A DNA stretch of 35,701 bases from an uncultured bacterium (GCA_902826595.1 CADEFK010000002.1:10922-46622), one strand, 5' to 3'; shown: positions 1 to 8,574, counted from the stretch's first letter. Notes: a model not told the origin generated them from the letters alone. Translations and numbers: made by a program.

Positions 1-1146
1 GGGTTTCTGTGATTTTTCGGAGGCTGTCTCGGGGACCACGGTCATGCCGGGCTTAACCTTCTGCAGGCCCTCTGTAATGACTTTTTCCCCGGATTTCACT
101 CCTTCCTGAATAACGACGAGCTCCTTGTAGTTAGAGCCGGTAGTGACGTTCCTGTATTCGACCTTGTTTTCCGCTCCCACGACATATACGAATTGCTGTC
201 CCTGAAAATTGCTTACAGCCTGCTGGGGGACCAGGAGAGCGCCGGGCTGTTCCTTCAAGAGGAGCTTGACCTTGACGAACTGCCCCGGAAGGATGATTTT
301 GGCGCTGTTCGGGACGACCGCCCTCATTTCCATCGTCCCGGTGTTGACGTCGACTTCGTTGTTGATGAAATCGATCCTGCCGTCTTCAGGAAGAGTGCTT
401 TCGTCGGGGAGAACTATGCTGACGGCCAGGTCGTTCTTGCTATGCTCCTCGAATATCTGGGGTATGTCGCGCTCGGCGACGCTGAAATATACGTACATCG
501 GGTCGAGCTGGACCATCGTGGCGAGCTTCGTAGGATCGCCCGCTGCCCCGACCAGGTTGCCGACGTCCACATACCTCCTGCCGATACGGCCCGAGAACGG
601 AGCGTACATAGTGCAGTAGCCCAGGTTGAGCTTGGCCTGTGTAACGTTGGCCTGGGCGGCTTCGACTGCAGCCTGACGCTCGACCTCTTCCGTCACGTAT
701 CCGTCGTAAGTGTCCTGGGTGATGTACTCCTTCTCCACGATCGGCTTATAACGCCTTACCTGCTCCTCTGCATAAGCCAGCGCCGCCCTGCTCTCCGCGA
801 GGTCGGCCTCGGCCGCCTGGAGGTCCGCCTCGAAAGGCCTCGGGTCTATAATGAACAAGAGCGCCCCTTCCTCGACATCGGCCCCGTCCTGAAACGCCCT
901 CTTTACCAGGAACCCCTCGACCCGGGCGTTGATGTCGACAGTCTGTATGGATTGAGTGGTCCCTACGTATTCGAGGTAGACCGGGACCGTCTCCGTCGTT
1001 ACTTCCGCCACCGTTACCGGAAGCGCGGGGGGGGCTGGTTTCTCATCCTTGCCGCAGCCAGTCGCCGCTATAAAGAGAAGGGCGAAAGCTGAAGCGGTTT
1101 TCAGGATTACGGTGCAGCCTGTTTTCAAACCAGTTCGTTTAATCAT
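1..1146 (-). CDS. RND efflux periplasmic adaptor (AcrA/MexA/HlyD family), C-terminus cut by window edge
   Basis: Periplasmic membrane-fusion subunit that joins an inner-membrane RND pump to an outer-membrane TolC channel. About 382 residues are visible and the frame is still open at base 1. The N-terminus has a positive start (MIKR), a hydrophobic stretch and a lipobox-like AATGC with Cys31, so it is probably a lipoprotein. Typical adaptor segments follow: a first lipoyl half (VEGFLVKRAFQDGADVEEG), an alpha-helical hairpin region (about 100-150), a second lipoyl half (YAPFSGRIGRRYVDVGN), and beta-barrel sequence (NTGTMEMRAVVPN, ILPGQFVKVKL). The ATG overlaps the end of the tolC-like gene by 8 bases (ATGATTAA), which suggests translational coupling. 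The pump gene should lie beyond the left edge, which is inference from the usual operon order. The exact substrate cannot be told. Confidence 0.93.
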   Translation of the reverse strand, partial: MIKRTGLKTGCTVILKTASAFALLFIAATGCGKDEKPAPPALPVTVAEVTTETVPVYLEYVGTTQSIQTVDINARVEGFLVKRAFQDGADVEEGALLFIIDPRPFEADLQAAEADLAESRAALAYAEEQVRRYKPIVEKEYITQDTYDGYVTEEVERQAAVEAAQANVTQAKLNLGYCTMYAPFSGRIGRRYVDVGNLVGAAGDPTKLATMVQLDPMYVYFSVAERDIPQIFEEHSKNDLAVSIVLPDESTLPEDGRIDFINNEVDVNTGTMEMRAVVPNSAKIILPGQFVKVKLLLKEQPGALLVPQQAVSNFQGQQFVYVVGAENKVEYRNVTTGSNYKELVVIQEGVKSGEKVITEGLQKVKPGMTVVPETASEKSQKP

Positions 1147-2650
1147 CCTGATTTATTCCTCCTTCTTCTGCCGGACTTAGATCCTGGGGCATGCCCGGGG
1201 TCGGAAGATCCGTTCCTATCGCGTTTATTAGGTCCGCGTACGACGTGAAGATATCGGTCTTCGCCTGCACCTGTTCGGCCCTGGCCTGGGCGAGCGTGGC
1301 CTGGGCGTTGAGAAGCTCGACGATGTCGCCCACGCCGGCTTTAAAACGGGCCAGGGAAGCGTTATAGGATTCCTGCGCGCTCGCGACCAGGGAGTTGGCT
1401 GCGGAGAGCGACTGAACCGCGGTGGTAAATGTGTAGTACGCGTTCCATACCTGATTTATGACAATCTGTTCCTGGAGCTCGAGCGCGGCGCGCGCCGCCT
1501 CCAGCTGCGCGCTCGCTTTGCGGACAGAGTTAATGATCTGGAAGCCCTGGAATATGGGCACCTGAAGCTGAAGGCCTACAAGGTAATTCGTAAAGTACTC
1601 GTTACCATCCCCTTGAGGGTTTACCCACCACCTGACCAGCTGCGCCGTGGCCGATATTTCGGGAAAAAACTGTGATTTGGCTTTCCACACGAGCGCTTCC
1701 CTCTGCCTCACCGTCGCCTGGACCGCGGCCAGGTCGGGTCTGTTCTTCATCGAAAGCGCGATAAGATTATCGACGTTATCGCTGATAGCCGTTACAGGCA
1801 GCTCGTTCAGGTCCCCGTTCACGTCGAAACGGGTGTTGGCAGGCCATCCCACTGATGTGGCCAGCAGGCCCCGGTCAATTTCAACGTTACCTCTGGCATC
1901 GACGAGATCGAGCTCGATCTGGGCCAGCTGCGCCTGGGCCTGGAGCACGTCGGGGAGCGTGCCCACGCCGGCCTCCAGCCTGAGCCTGGCGGCGTCGAGA
2001 CTCGTCTGCGCGTCCTCGAGACTCGCTTCGTCGGCGATTACGAGCGCTTTACTGCCTATGTAATTGTAAAAAGACACGGCTACCGCCTGGAGCACGTTCT
2101 GAATCGCCTGGTTCTGGTTCCAGTTCGCGTTTATAAGCGCCAGACGTGCGGCATCGACCTGCGCCTCGCGCCCCCCGAAATCGAAAAGCAGATAATTGAG
2201 AGTAAGCCCGACATTGCCGTACTGTTCCTGATATGGATCCGTGCCTGTCGACGACCCTCCGCCTTTGGCATAAGCGTATTTTACCGTACCGCCTATGTTT
2301 GGGTAATAAAGCCCTCTCGATTCGGCCCATGCAGCGGCGGCGGCTCTCGCGTCTTCCCAGGCCACCTGGGTGGTCGGGTTGTTCACGAGCGCGACGTCGA
2401 CAAGCTGGGAAAGTACAAGGCTCCCGGATTCCGATTTCATGTCTTCGGGGATCGCTGGCAATTCCTCGAGCTTGAACGATTCGACCAATTCCTTCTCGGA
2501 AGGCTTCCATTCCACCCCGGGGGCGGAGGACGCTTCTTTGTACGGATTTAATTCGGGGAGGCCGTGAGCGCAGGACAGAACCAAAGACGATAAAGCGGTC
2601 AAAGCATACAGGATTACATTTTTCGAGCTTTGCAAACCGAATCTCCGCAT
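1139..2650 (-). CDS. TolC-family outer membrane efflux channel
   Basis: Outer-membrane exit duct for a tripartite efflux system. The 503-residue length is normal for the OEP/NodT group. The N-terminus is a lipoprotein signal (SLVLSC, Cys27) after a short hydrophobic helix. Two OEP repeats are visible: the first around residues 80-270, with the long helices rich in Ala, Gln and Asp (DARAAAAAWAESRGLYYPNI, LRLEAGVGTLPDVLQAQAQL), and the second around 290-490 (NRPDLAAVQATVRQREAL, RFKAGVGDIVELLNAQATLA). The repeated 'AGVG..(D)VL.AQA.LA' helix is the family signature. It is first in its operon, directly upstream of and overlapping the adaptor gene, with a strong promoter about 75 bases before its start. 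Confidence 0.93.
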   Translation of the reverse strand: MRRFGLQSSKNVILYALTALSSLVLSCAHGLPELNPYKEASSAPGVEWKPSEKELVESFKLEELPAIPEDMKSESGSLVLSQLVDVALVNNPTTQVAWEDARAAAAAWAESRGLYYPNIGGTVKYAYAKGGGSSTGTDPYQEQYGNVGLTLNYLLFDFGGREAQVDAARLALINANWNQNQAIQNVLQAVAVSFYNYIGSKALVIADEASLEDAQTSLDAARLRLEAGVGTLPDVLQAQAQLAQIELDLVDARGNVEIDRGLLATSVGWPANTRFDVNGDLNELPVTAISDNVDNLIALSMKNRPDLAAVQATVRQREALVWKAKSQFFPEISATAQLVRWWVNPQGDGNEYFTNYLVGLQLQVPIFQGFQIINSVRKASAQLEAARAALELQEQIVINQVWNAYYTFTTAVQSLSAANSLVASAQESYNASLARFKAGVGDIVELLNAQATLAQARAEQVQAKTDIFTSYADLINAIGTDLPTPGMPQDLSPAEEGGINQDD

Positions 2651-2725
2651 CAGATCAGAAGGATAAAGGCCAAAGACGGTGCGATCGCCGTCTCGTTTTG
2701 AAACTGCCCAAAGAAGCTACACGAA

Positions 2726-2755
2726 ATAATAATCTCGTATGAGAATGATTGTCAA
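2726..2755 (-). promoter_or_regulatory. Sigma70-type promoter for the tolC-adaptor operon, with a dyad in the spacer
   Basis: Read on the minus strand there is TTGACA (2755-2750), an 18-base spacer and TATTAT (2731-2726). The spacer holds a near-palindrome, TCTC-GTAT-GAGA at 2733-2744, in a position where a repressor could block polymerase. The -35 and -10 match is seen directly. The operator role is inference, and no regulator gene is adjacent. Confidence 0.7.
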
Positions 2756-2790
2756 GACATGGATGGCGCTAGATGAAGATCAAATTTCGG

Positions 2791-3114
2791 TCAATTCACA
2801 CTTCTTTGGTCATTAATCCTGTCGGCACTCTTCTTGGCGTCTATCATGGCCGCCACCAGGATTACGGTTGCAGCTGATGAGTATGCCAGCAGTCTCGTGA
2901 GCTGTGACATGTCGGGAGGCGCGTCCTGAAAAGTGTTCCATGACTTTAAGAAGTAGGTAAAGGGCTCATAGGAAAGGTAAGTGAGCAGGATGTTGAGCGC
3001 AAAAAAGAGAAGCCCCTTCGGAATCTGATTGTTGTATAACTGTCCGAGGCCGGGCAGCAGTCCCGACAGAACGAGCGCGAGTATCGGGTTTTTCCTGTTT
3101 ATGTTACCAGTCAT
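2791..3114 (-). CDS. Small membrane protein with PGxGQxYN motif (TM2/DUF5683-like)
   Basis: A 107-residue protein of unknown function. The motif LLPGLGQLYNNQIPKGLLFF near residues 19-38 matches the 'PG-x-GQ-x-Y-x-G/N...KG' pattern of TM2-domain and DUF5683-like small membrane proteins. I see a helix at about 9-25, a longer hydrophobic stretch at about 33-55, and a third near 77-93 (AYSSAATVILVAAMI), then a charged tail. It lies 110 bases after trpC on the same strand, so it could have its own promoter or be read through. The family is a loose structural class and gives no specific role. Confidence 0.75.
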   Translation of the reverse strand: MTGNINRKNPILALVLSGLLPGLGQLYNNQIPKGLLFFALNILLTYLSYEPFTYFLKSWNTFQDAPPDMSQLTRLLAYSSAATVILVAAMIDAKKSADRINDQRSVN

Positions 3115-3224
3115 TTTATAAACTATATACCGGAACGCGGGCAGTCATAGTTTTTTTCTTATTTGTTTCCCGTTTGCCGATATCGACAATAACCCGATAT
3201 GAAATAATACAAACCTTTTGATAT

Positions 3225-4016
3225 CTATTGGGCAGATATAGACGACGAGATGAGGTTTTTCAATTCGGCGCCCGGGTCGGGGGCCTTCATGAACGTCTCG
3301 CCGATAAGGAACACGTGCACGCCCTCCGCCCTGAGTCTCTTTATGTCCGCGCCCGAGCTTATACCGCTTTCGGCGATCGCGATTACCCCGCCGGGGAGCA
3401 TGCGTGCGAGCCTTTCCGATACGCCTAGGTCGACCTCGAACGTCCTGAGGTCCCTGTTGTTGATTCCGATAATCCCGCTCCCGGCGTCAAGCGCTCTCCC
3501 GAGCTCTATTTCGTCGTGGACCTCCACCACGGCGTTCATACCGAGCGAGCGCGTGAGGGCGAGAAGCTCCGCGAGCGAGTCCTGACCGAGCGCCGAGACA
3601 ATAAGCAGCAGCGCGTCTGCTCCGTATAGCCTCGACTCGTAGACCTGATAGGGATCGATAATGAAGTCCTTACGCAGGAGGGGAATATCGACGGCCTCTC
3701 TTACCGCACTCAGATACTCGAGGCTTCCCATAAAAAATTTCTCGTCCGTAAGGATAGAGAGAGCGGAGGCGCCTGACTTCGCATACCCGAGGGCGATTTT
3801 CACCGGATCGAACTCCTCCCTCAAGACCCCCTTCGACGGTGAGGCTTTTTTTATCTCTGCTATTATCCTGAGCCGTGCCCCGGGATCGATGGCCTTATAA
3901 AAATCGCGGGGCGGCCGCATATTGCCGATTCCGCTGATAAGGGATTCTATGGAGCGGCGGCCCTTTGACTTCTCTACTTCTATTTTTTTATTTTCTATAA
4001 TTGCATCTAGAATCAT
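3225..4016 (-). CDS. trpC: Indole-3-glycerol phosphate synthase
   Basis: Cytosolic TIM-barrel enzyme that closes the indole ring, converting carboxyphenylamino-deoxyribulose phosphate to indole-3-glycerol phosphate in tryptophan synthesis. It has 263 residues, the usual monofunctional length, with no fused TrpF domain. Diagnostic stretches are IAEIKKASPSKG (52-63, with catalytic Glu54 and Lys56), LLRKDFIIDPYQ, VEVHDEIEL, GINNRDL and IAESGIS. All the expected catalytic-site Lys, Glu and Asn residues are present. It follows trpD with a 21-base gap in the flavin-nusB-trp cluster and is probably co-transcribed with it. Confidence 0.96.
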   Translation of the reverse strand: MILDAIIENKKIEVEKSKGRRSIESLISGIGNMRPPRDFYKAIDPGARLRIIAEIKKASPSKGVLREEFDPVKIALGYAKSGASALSILTDEKFFMGSLEYLSAVREAVDIPLLRKDFIIDPYQVYESRLYGADALLLIVSALGQDSLAELLALTRSLGMNAVVEVHDEIELGRALDAGSGIIGINNRDLRTFEVDLGVSERLARMLPGGVIAIAESGISSGADIKRLRAEGVHVFLIGETFMKAPDPGAELKNLISSSISAQ

Positions 4017-4037
4017 TTTACTGAAATAATCCGTAAT

Positions 4038-5057
4038 TTATTTATCCTTCGTAAGCTTCGCGAGCTCTTCGAGCTTCGCGAGGGCCTTCCCCGAATCGAG
4101 TGAATCCTCCGCCCTCTCGAGCGCTTCCCTCATGTCGGGGCTCGTTTCGGAAACGTAAATCGCCGCGGCCGCGTTAATAAGAACGATGTCCCGCCCGGCC
4201 TCTCTCTCTTCGCCCTTCAGGATCGACCTGAAAATTCGCGCGTTTTCTTTCGCAGTGCGGCCTCCCTTGAGCTCGCTCACGTTCCTTCTCTTGATGCCGA
4301 GGTCCAGGGGATCGAACTGGTATTTCCTGACCATGCCGTCCCTGAGCTCGGCCACAACCGTCTTGCCCGTCACAGTTATCTCGTCCATCGAGTCCGTGCC
4401 GTGTACCACCATCGCACTCTTGTGGCCGAGGTTCCGGAGCACTTTTACGACGGGGTCGAGAAGCACCTCGGAATAAACGCCTACGACCTGATGCTTCACG
4501 CCCGCAGGGTTCACGATGGGTCCCAGAATGTTGAATATAGTCCTTACGCCTATCTCTTTCCTCGGCCCGGCGACGTTCTTCATGGCGGGGTGATAAAGAG
4601 GGGCGAAGAGGAACACTATACCGGCTTCGTCGAGGCACTTCTGCGCGACCTCCGCCGAATGGGTTATATCGACTCCCAGTGCCTCGAGCACGTCGGCGCT
4701 GCCCACGTAGCTCGATACCGAGCGGTTCCCGTGCTTGGCGACCGGTACGCCCGCGCCCGCAACGACAAAAGCGGCGGCGGTCGAGACATTGAACGTGCCC
4801 TGCCTGTCCCCTCCGGTCCCGCAGAGGTCTACTACGACCTCGTGTCCGGATTGAATCCGGGCCGCCTTATCCAGCATTACCTTCGCGGCGCCCGTTATTT
4901 CCGAGACCGACTCGCCTTTCATTCTGAGCGCGACGAGGAAGGAGGATATCTGCCCCGGTGTGGCCTCCCCCTCCATCATCATCTCGACGACGTCCGACAT
5001 CTCGTGCTCTTCGAGGTCGATCCTCTCGACTACTTTCGCTATCGCTTCTTTTATCAT
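4038..5057 (-). CDS. trpD: Anthranilate phosphoribosyltransferase
   Basis: Transfers the phosphoribosyl group from PRPP to anthranilate, the second committed tryptophan step. The 339-residue length is typical of the monofunctional enzyme without a fused TrpG. Family motifs are GTGGDRQGTFNVST (80-93, PRPP and metal binding), KHGNRSVSSYVGSADVLEALG (from 108, anthranilate site) and FNILGPIVNP. The ATG directly abuts the nusB stop codon (TAAATG), indicating tight operon coupling. No trpE or trpG gene is present in the window, so the rest of the pathway must lie elsewhere. Confidence 0.96.
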   Translation of the reverse strand: MIKEAIAKVVERIDLEEHEMSDVVEMMMEGEATPGQISSFLVALRMKGESVSEITGAAKVMLDKAARIQSGHEVVVDLCGTGGDRQGTFNVSTAAAFVVAGAGVPVAKHGNRSVSSYVGSADVLEALGVDITHSAEVAQKCLDEAGIVFLFAPLYHPAMKNVAGPRKEIGVRTIFNILGPIVNPAGVKHQVVGVYSEVLLDPVVKVLRNLGHKSAMVVHGTDSMDEITVTGKTVVAELRDGMVRKYQFDPLDLGIKRRNVSELKGGRTAKENARIFRSILKGEEREAGRDIVLINAAAAIYVSETSPDMREALERAEDSLDSGKALAKLEELAKLTKDK

Positions 5058-5498
5058 TTACAGCTCACCTTTGTCCCTTGCGATCCTTATCTTATCGAGT
5101 ATTCCGTTTATAAAAGAGCCCGATTCCTCAGTGCCGAACCTTTTACCGAGCTCGACGGCTTCGTTGATGGTAACCGCAGCGGGTATGCCGCTCAGGTAAA
5201 TGAGCTCGTAAATGGAAAGACGCAGTATATTCCTGTCTATTTTCGGCATCCTCGAAAGCCTCCAGTGCTCAGAGAACCTTCCAATGATATCGTCTATGTG
5301 TGTGAGGTTCTTGCAAGTGCCAAGTATAAGGACCGTGGAGAATTCCTTCATGTCCTCCGGAACCGGGGTATCTCCCCTCTCCCAGAATAGCGAGAGCTCG
5401 TCTTCCGGACAGGAGGATTCCCCCGAAGACTCGGCCACGGTATCGTATTGATAGAGGAACTGGAGCGCTAGTTCCCTCGCGCGTCTCCTTATACCCAT
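5058..5498 (-). CDS. nusB: Transcription antitermination factor NusB
   Basis: All-helical protein that, with NusE (S10), binds boxA of rRNA leaders and supports antitermination. It has 146 residues, the normal length. The start MGIRRRARELALQFLYQYD is the characteristic N-terminal helix with the RNA-binding arginines. The C-terminal signature is also present: DRNILRLSIYEL, IPAAVTINEAVELGKRFG and SGSFINGILDKI. It sits 11 bases after ribH, the common bacterial ribH-nusB arrangement, and immediately before trpD. Confidence 0.96.
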   Translation of the reverse strand: MGIRRRARELALQFLYQYDTVAESSGESSCPEDELSLFWERGDTPVPEDMKEFSTVLILGTCKNLTHIDDIIGRFSEHWRLSRMPKIDRNILRLSIYELIYLSGIPAAVTINEAVELGKRFGTEESGSFINGILDKIRIARDKGEL

Positions 5499-5509
5499 CT
5501 GGCAGGCAT

Positions 5510-5986
5510 CTACCCTTTTCGGGAAAGAATTTTAGTGAGATTAGCCATTTCGATCGCCGAATATGCAGCCTCGGCGCCGCGGTTCCCGGCCTTGGAACCG
5601 GCTCTTTCGATGGCCTGCTGAACGGTTTCGGTCGTCAATACACCCGAAGCCACCGGGATGTCCATTTCGAGGCTGATGGAGGACAGCGTCGAAATAACCG
5701 TGGAGGAGAGGTAATCGAAATGCGGGGTCTCGCCCCGAATTATAGCACCAAGCACTATCACGGCGTTGTACTTTTTCCTCTCGGCGGCTTTCTTTACCGC
5801 ATAGAGAAGCTCGTACGACCCGGGGACCCTGATGAGGTCGATATCGTCGTCGGATGCGTTATGTCTGAGAAGCACGTCCAGGGCGCCGCTCACGAGCCTT
5901 TCCGTTATGAAATCGTTGAACCTGCTGACCACTACCGCGAACCTGAGCCCTTTGGCGTCGAGGTTCCCCTCGAATTTTTTAGGCAT
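5510..5986 (-). CDS. ribH: 6,7-dimethyl-8-ribityllumazine synthase
   Basis: Penultimate enzyme of riboflavin synthesis, condensing dihydroxybutanone phosphate with the ribitylamino pyrimidine. The start was set at ATG 5986 (MPKKFEGN), because AGGAG lies 7 bases upstream and this gives the usual 158 residues; a longer frame runs into ribBA. Motifs are SRFND (21-25, substrate aromatic ring), VPGSYE (54-59), GAIIRGETPHFDY with catalytic His89, and GVLTTETVQQA plus KAGNRGAEAA near the C-terminus. It is 13 bases downstream of ribBA, which makes its four-carbon substrate. Confidence 0.96.
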   Translation of the reverse strand: MPKKFEGNLDAKGLRFAVVVSRFNDFITERLVSGALDVLLRHNASDDDIDLIRVPGSYELLYAVKKAAERKKYNAVIVLGAIIRGETPHFDYLSSTVISTLSSISLEMDIPVASGVLTTETVQQAIERAGSKAGNRGAEAAYSAIEMANLTKILSRKG

Positions 5987-5999
5987 TTCTATCTCCTCT

Positions 6000-7208
6000 T
6001 CAGTCGACCATCGAAAGAAGGTGTCCGAGCTTGTCTTTCTTGACCTTAAGATAGTTGGAATTCCTTCCGTTGGGCGGTATCTCGATAGGAACACGCTCGA
6101 CGATCTGGAGCCCGAACCCTTCGAGGCCCTTTATCTTCTTCGGGTTATTGGTAAGGAGCTTCATGTTCCTTACGCCCAGGTCGAGCAAAATCTGCGCCCC
6201 GATACCGTAGTCCCTGAGGTCGGGCTTGAAACCCAGGACTTCGTTCGCTTCGACCGTGTCGAATCCGTCGTCCTGGAGGGCGTACGCCTTTATTTTGTTT
6301 ATGAGGCCGATACCACGCCCCTCCTGTCTCATGTAAAGTATAACACCCGTACCCTCGTCATTGATAATCTTCATCGCCTGCTTTATCTGGGACCCGCAGT
6401 CACACCTGAGAGAGCCGAAGACATCGCTCGTGAGGCATTCGGAATGGACCCTGACGAGCACGTCGTTTTCGGGTTTTATCTCGCCCTTGACGAACGCTAC
6501 GTGGTGCTGGGGGTCTATATCGCTTTCATAGACTATTATCTGAAACTCGCCGCATTCGGTCGGTATCACGGCTGAAGCCGCCCTCCTGACAAGGCTCTCC
6601 GCCCTCAGGCGGTAGCTTATCAGGTCGGCGATCGAGGCGATCTTAATATCATAGGTCTCGGCGAACTTCTCAAGATCGGGGAGCCGCGCCATATCTCCGT
6701 CGTCGTTCATTATTTCGCAAATTACGGCAGCCGGCTTAAGCCCGGCCAGGCGGGCAATGTCGACTGACCCCTCAGTATGCCCGGCCCTAACTAGCACGCC
6801 GCCCTTTCTGCATATGAGAGGGAATACGTGGCCCGGGCGGATGAAGTCCTCCGCTTTTGAATCATCCGATATTACGCGGCGTATCGTGGAAGCCCTGTCA
6901 TAAGCCGAGATGCCCGTGGTTATGCCGTGGCTCGCGTCGATCGAGATGGTAAAAGCCGTGTACTGGGGGACGGGGTTATATTCGGGCTTTATCGGCTGGA
7001 GTCCGATGCGGTCCGCGTTTTCCTTGGTCAGGGCGAGACAGATAAGCCCCCTTCCATTTTTGGCCATAAAATTAATAGTCTCCGGGGTTGCGAACTCCGC
7101 CGCTACGACCAGATCGCCCTCGTTTTCCCTGTCCTTGTCGTCCACGAGTATGACCATCTTGCCGCTTCTGATATCCGAAAGGGCTTCTTCTATGGAACTG
7201 ATAGGCAT
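6000..7208 (-). CDS. ribBA: Bifunctional 3,4-dihydroxy-2-butanone-4-phosphate synthase / GTP cyclohydrolase II
   Basis: Supplies both branches of riboflavin synthesis. The RibB half (residues 1 to about 200) has the metal-binding DDKDRENEGDL (23-33), the GHVFPLICRKGGVLVRAGHTE loop and ICEIMNDDG. The RibA half (about 205-402) has VRVHSEC258 followed by C269 and C271, the zinc ligands, then RQEGRGIGL and LRDYGIGAQIL. The 402-residue length is standard, and the motifs of both active sites are intact. It is the first gene of the ribBA-ribH-nusB-trpD-trpC run, with a TTGACA/TATATT promoter upstream. I see no FMN (RFN) riboswitch in the leader. Confidence 0.97.
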   Translation of the reverse strand: MPISSIEEALSDIRSGKMVILVDDKDRENEGDLVVAAEFATPETINFMAKNGRGLICLALTKENADRIGLQPIKPEYNPVPQYTAFTISIDASHGITTGISAYDRASTIRRVISDDSKAEDFIRPGHVFPLICRKGGVLVRAGHTEGSVDIARLAGLKPAAVICEIMNDDGDMARLPDLEKFAETYDIKIASIADLISYRLRAESLVRRAASAVIPTECGEFQIIVYESDIDPQHHVAFVKGEIKPENDVLVRVHSECLTSDVFGSLRCDCGSQIKQAMKIINDEGTGVILYMRQEGRGIGLINKIKAYALQDDGFDTVEANEVLGFKPDLRDYGIGAQILLDLGVRNMKLLTNNPKKIKGLEGFGLQIVERVPIEIPPNGRNSNYLKVKKDKLGHLLSMVD

Positions 7209-7273
7209 CTTATCTTCTTCCTCGAGCCTAAAAATTGAGAATACTTATATTTTATATAGGCTATCCGACTTAC

Positions 7274-7301
7274 AATATAAGCGACAGTCCCGGTTTGTCA
7301 A
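7274..7301 (-). promoter_or_regulatory. Sigma70-type promoter for the ribBA operon
   Basis: On the minus strand TTGACA (7301-7296) is followed after 16 bases by TATATT (7279-7274), about 65 bases before the ribBA start. The stretch from the promoter to the start codon is short and AT-rich, with no structured riboswitch that I can see. Confidence 0.6.
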
Positions 7302-7420
7302 ATAAGCGGCTCATGCGCCCGGCATATATAAAATCGAGTCGGAACAAACTGTTACCGCTGAGAAATCCCCTTCGAATACACTTTTGCTGCGAAACGCCCC
7401 GAGTGCCAGTCCGTCAACCG

Positions 7421-8410
7421 TCATAGTGTTTTAAATCTTCTGACCAGGCTTTTAAGCCTGTCGTTATAATAAATCCCGCCCCCGGGCAGTACAGCGAATA
7501 CCCCGATCTCCGGGTGTTTTGCAAGAAATTCAACCGACTTGTCCATTCCCATGACGAAGAGCGAGGTCGCGTATGCGTCGGCGAGGGCGCTGTCCCCGTC
7601 GAGAATCACCGTGACGCTCAGGAAATCACGGCCGGGCATTCCGGTCGAGGGGACGAGCAGATGATGATAGGACTTTCCCAGAGGGTCTATGACCCTCTCG
7701 TATCCGCCGCTCGTCGATATGGCGAGCTCCCCTGCGCCCGTATGGAAAGAGGCTATCGACCCCTCCCCGCCCGGATTGCGCACCCCGATTTCTATATCGG
7801 CGCCGAAGACCTTGATGTCCCCCGAGAGAGAAACCATGCCGCTTTCCACGCCTCTTTGTCTGAGGACCCGGACGGCCTTTTCGACCGCGTATCCCTTGCC
7901 TATACCGCCCAGGTCGAGCATCATGCCTTCTCTTCCGAGATAAACCTCATCCCCTTGAATACGAAGCTTCCTGTAATCGACGAGGGACTTCGCATTTCTG
8001 ATTTCTTCGTCACCGGGCACCCGGCCGCTGTCTCTGCCGAACCTGTAGACGCCTATCGTAAGGGCGCCTATCGTGGGGTCAAACGCGCCGCCGGTCTCCC
8101 CAGCGACGTATAACGCCTCCCCGAGTACTTCCAGAACGTCCGGGCTCGCCGCCACGGGACGCTTTCCCGCCATCCTGCTTATTTCCGACACCTGGCTATC
8201 GGTGTCGTAATCGGACAACAGGGCATCGAGTTCTTTTATTTTCAGGAAGGCGGCGTCCGCGTCCGCATTCGTCCCGCCGTAAATGAGCACGCGGGCGTAA
8301 GTGCCCATGTGGTACTGGACCCTATACACGACCGCTTCGGGGGATGAGCCCGCGGCGGAGATAGTCATTAAACAAAACGCCAGGATGCCGAGAACGTATG
8401 AACGCATCAT
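7421..8410 (-). CDS. apbE: FAD:protein FMN transferase (ApbE family)
   Basis: Attaches FMN covalently to threonine of exported or membrane flavoproteins, using FAD, on the outer side of the inner membrane. The N-terminus is a Sec signal (MRSYVLGILAFCLMTISAAG) without a lipobox Cys. Family motifs are MGTYARV, LLSDYDTDSQVSEIS, GAFDPTIGAL, LDLGGIGKGYAVEKA, the GELAISTSGGYER region and DAYATSLFVMG, whose Asp is the usual metal ligand. The frame can begin at TTG 8416, but ATG 8410 or 8407 is likelier. It lies near the riboflavin genes but has its own 212-base upstream gap, and no Nqr, Rnf or FMN-bind target gene is in view. Confidence 0.93.
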   Translation of the reverse strand: MMRSYVLGILAFCLMTISAAGSSPEAVVYRVQYHMGTYARVLIYGGTNADADAAFLKIKELDALLSDYDTDSQVSEISRMAGKRPVAASPDVLEVLGEALYVAGETGGAFDPTIGALTIGVYRFGRDSGRVPGDEEIRNAKSLVDYRKLRIQGDEVYLGREGMMLDLGGIGKGYAVEKAVRVLRQRGVESGMVSLSGDIKVFGADIEIGVRNPGGEGSIASFHTGAGELAISTSGGYERVIDPLGKSYHHLLVPSTGMPGRDFLSVTVILDGDSALADAYATSLFVMGMDKSVEFLAKHPEIGVFAVLPGGGIYYNDRLKSLVRRFKTL

Positions 8411-8545
8411 AATCAACCGGTAGAATTAAACCGCAAGACAAATGTTACAGGTTTAGAGGATAGCATAATGGCGGATGCACATGCGTACCGGCACGGACAT
8501 ATGGGACATCCGGGCACCGGGCATTCCCGCCCGTATTCCCAGGTA

Positions 8546-8574
8546 TTGACTTGAGCTAAAGATAGCATTAATTT
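8546..8574 (+). promoter_or_regulatory. Possible promoter for the zinc-ribbon protein gene
   Basis: TTGACT (8546-8551), a 17-base spacer and TAATTT (8569-8574) lie about 55 bases before the 8628 start. The -10 match is imperfect, so this is tentative. The rest of the divergent apbE/zinc-ribbon gap shows no other clear element. Confidence 0.35.

Noticed and set aside
193-1092. Long plus-strand frame opposite the adaptor gene
   Set aside because: It is the antisense of a clear RND adaptor; the protein has no family features and is rich in Arg, Leu, Asp and Val as expected of a shadow frame.
4401-5390. 329-residue plus-strand frame across trpD and nusB
   Set aside because: Shadow of two well-defined genes on the other strand.
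5987-6094. 36-residue extension of ribH into ribBA
   Set aside because: Lumazine synthase normally begins at the internal Met, which has a good ribosome site; the extension is the ribBA 3' end in another frame.
7209-7420. FMN riboswitch before ribBA
   Set aside because: I looked for the conserved RFN helices and saw none; only a promoter is supported.
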